Shown piece after piece: positions 62,838-64,000 of a stretch of DNA of 64,000 nt. How positions within the stretch are numbered: the stretch's first letter is position 1; every line of letters starts with the position of its first letter. The position numbers were made by a program, and so were the translations under genes. Source of the DNA: Streptomyces rimosus subsp. rimosus (GTDB lineage Bacteria; Actinomycetota; Actinomycetes; Streptomycetales; Streptomycetaceae); assembly GCF_000720725.1 (NCBI RefSeq), contig NZ_JOCQ01000014.1, positions 62,001 through 126,000 on the forward strand, given 5' to 3'. The notes under the pieces were generated by a model, which did not search any database, was not told the DNA's origin, and saw nothing but the letters and a program-made list of their open reading frames with translations.

Positions 62838-64000
62838 CTAGAAGAACCCCAGTTTCTTCGGCGAGTAGCTCACCAACAAGTTCTTCGTCTGCTGGTAATG
62901 ATCCAGCATCATCTTGTGCGTCTCCCGCCCGATCCCCGACTGCTTGTATCCGCCGAAAGCCGCATGCGCGGGATACGCGTGGTAGCAGTTCGTCCAGACG
63001 CGGCCGGCCTGGATGGTGCGGCCGGCGCGGTAGGCGGTGTTGGTGTTGCGGGTCCAGACGCCGGCGCCGAGGCCGTAGAGGGTGTCGTTGGCGAGGGTCA
63101 TCGCGTGGTCGAAGTCGGTGAAGGGGGCGACGGCGACGACCGGGCCGAAGATTTCCTCCTGGAAGACGCGCATGTCGTTGGTGCCCTCGAAGACGGTGGG
63201 GTTGACGTAGTAGCCGCCTTCGAGTTCGCCGCCCAGTTCGGCGCGGGTGCCGCCGGTGCGGATGCGGGCACCTTCCTTCTGGCCGATGTCGAGGTAGGAG
63301 AGGATCTTTTCGAGCTGGTCGTTGGAGGTCTGGGCGCCGATCATCGTGCCGGTGTCGAGGGGGTGGCCCTGGACGATCTGCTCGGTGCGGGCCACGCCGG
63401 CGGCCAGGAAGTCCTCGTAGTGGCCCTGCTGGATGAGGGCCCGGGACGGGCAGGTGCAGACCTCGCCCTGGTTGAGGGAGAACATGGTGAAGCCTTCGAG
63501 GGCCTTGTCGTAGAAGTCGTCCTCGGCGGCCGAGACGTCGTCGAAGAAAAGGTTGGGGCTCTTGCCGCCCAGTTCGAGGGTGACCGGCTTCAGGTTCTCG
63601 GAGGCGTACTGCATGATCAGCCGGCCGGTGGTGGTCTCTCCGGTGAAGGAGATCTTCGCTACGCGCGGGCTGGAGGCGAGCGGCTTGCCGGCCTCCGCGC
63701 CGAAGCCGTTGACGATGTTGACGACGCCGGGCGGCAGCAGGTCGGCGACCAGGCTCATCCAGTAGTGGATGGAGGCCGGGGTCTGCTCGGCGGGCTTGAG
63801 GACGGCGGCGTTGCCCGCGGCGAGGGCGGGGGCCAGTTTCCAGGCGGCCATCACCAAGGGGAAGTTCCACGGGATGATCTGGGCTACGACGCCGAGCGGT
63901 TCGTGGAAGTGGTACGCCACGGTGTCGTCGTCGAGCTGGGAGAGGGTGCCCTCCTGGGCGCGGATGGCGCCGGCGAAGTAGCGGAAGTGGTCGATGGCGA
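62838..64000 (-). CDS. AdhE/ExaC-like NAD-dependent aldehyde dehydrogenase (N-terminus beyond the window)
   Basis: At least 387 residues of a roughly 500-residue enzyme that oxidises short aliphatic aldehydes to acids. The catalytic Asn is in IIPWNFPLVMAAWKL, the Glu in LELGGKSPNLFF and the nucleophile in LNQGEVCTCPSRALI; the second Cys in CTC is typical of the acetaldehyde/chloroacetaldehyde dehydrogenase group. The C-terminus FGGYKQSGIGRETHKMMLDH then LLVSYSPKKLGFF is that group's signature. A strong hairpin follows. A degraded copy of the last 20 codons lies at 26937-26996, so this family has been mobile or duplicated on this replicon. Confidence 0.93.
   Translation of the reverse strand, partial: AIDHFRYFAGAIRAQEGTLSQLDDDTVAYHFHEPLGVVAQIIPWNFPLVMAAWKLAPALAAGNAAVLKPAEQTPASIHYWMSLVADLLPPGVVNIVNGFGAEAGKPLASSPRVAKISFTGETTTGRLIMQYASENLKPVTLELGGKSPNLFFDDVSAAEDDFYDKALEGFTMFSLNQGEVCTCPSRALIQQGHYEDFLAAGVARTEQIVQGHPLDTGTMIGAQTSNDQLEKILSYLDIGQKEGARIRTGGTRAELGGELEGGYYVNPTVFEGTNDMRVFQEEIFGPVVAVAPFTDFDHAMTLANDTLYGLGAGVWTRNTNTAYRAGRTIQAGRVWTNCYHAYPAHAAFGGYKQSGIGRETHKMMLDHYQQTKNLLVSYSPKKLGFF

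Overview
The window looks like an accessory arm of a Streptomyces chromosome. It is GC-rich with strong third-position GC bias, uses GTG and TTG starts and AAGGAGG-type ribosome sites, and carries typical Streptomyces families (AfsR/SARP regulators, a SCO5918-family protein, a SCO2322-family secreted protein). Many decayed genes (transposase, integrase and regulator remnants) mark the joins between blocks. I saw no tRNA, rRNA or CRISPR array.

Layout. (1) 0-5.5 kb: end of a secreted SCO2322-family protein, a CobB/CbiA amidotransferase, a secreted two-domain nitrilase-like protein, and a divergent NmrA/TetR pair. (2) 5.8-14.0 kb: one plus-strand phosphonate operon: PhpJ-like aldehyde dehydrogenase, PhpE-like dehydrogenase, PhpC-like phosphonoacetaldehyde reductase, hydroxyethylphosphonate dioxygenase (HEPD), PEP mutase, phosphonopyruvate decarboxylase, TauE/SafE exporter. 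The enzymes form a complete route from PEP to phosphonoformate, with no nucleotidyltransferase or other late phosphinothricin gene nearby. (3) 14-17 kb: pseudogenes around a RibD-like reductase. (4) 17.2-26.3 kb: a full vancomycin-resistance island without glycopeptide biosynthesis genes: vanH-vanA-vanX plus a C39-like peptidase, divergent murF-vanK, vanR-vanS, and vanY. Three near-identical promoter copies with 11-bp-spaced TATCG repeats drive vanHAX, murF-vanK and vanY and look like VanR sites. (5) 26.3-28.6 kb: gene graveyard plus an APH-family kinase.

(6) 28.7-41.4 kb: a probable biosynthetic locus. A minus-strand operon encodes a methyltransferase, a glutamine-dependent asparagine-synthetase-like enzyme, an ATP-grasp ligase and an MFS exporter. 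Next come a flavin monooxygenase with its divergent ArsR-like regulator and two palindromic operators, then P450 - 28-residue aromatic-rich peptide - P450 with IclR and SARP regulators. The peptide (38094-38180, minus) is too short for ordinary gene calling, has a near-perfect ribosome site, ends in an aromatic/His tail and is followed by a hairpin. It is a strong candidate precursor of a P450-crosslinked RiPP and is the most novel item here.

(7) 43-46.4 kb: a cold-shock/RNA-helicase locus (MerR, SCO5918-family, frameshifted CBS protein, DEAD-box helicase, CspA). (8) 47-51.4 kb: serine hydrolase with divergent MerR, and a CMD-like protein with divergent NmrA-like protein. (9) 53.5-59.4 kb: an AfsR-type regulator and a two-gene NACHT system whose partners share a QAG-x-(N/D)-IT motif like bacterial amyloid signalling pairs. 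(10) 59.9-64 kb: integrase/transposase/LuxR/NUDIX remnants and an AdhE/ExaC-like aldehyde dehydrogenase running off the end; a copy of that enzyme's C-terminus lies stranded at 26.9 kb.
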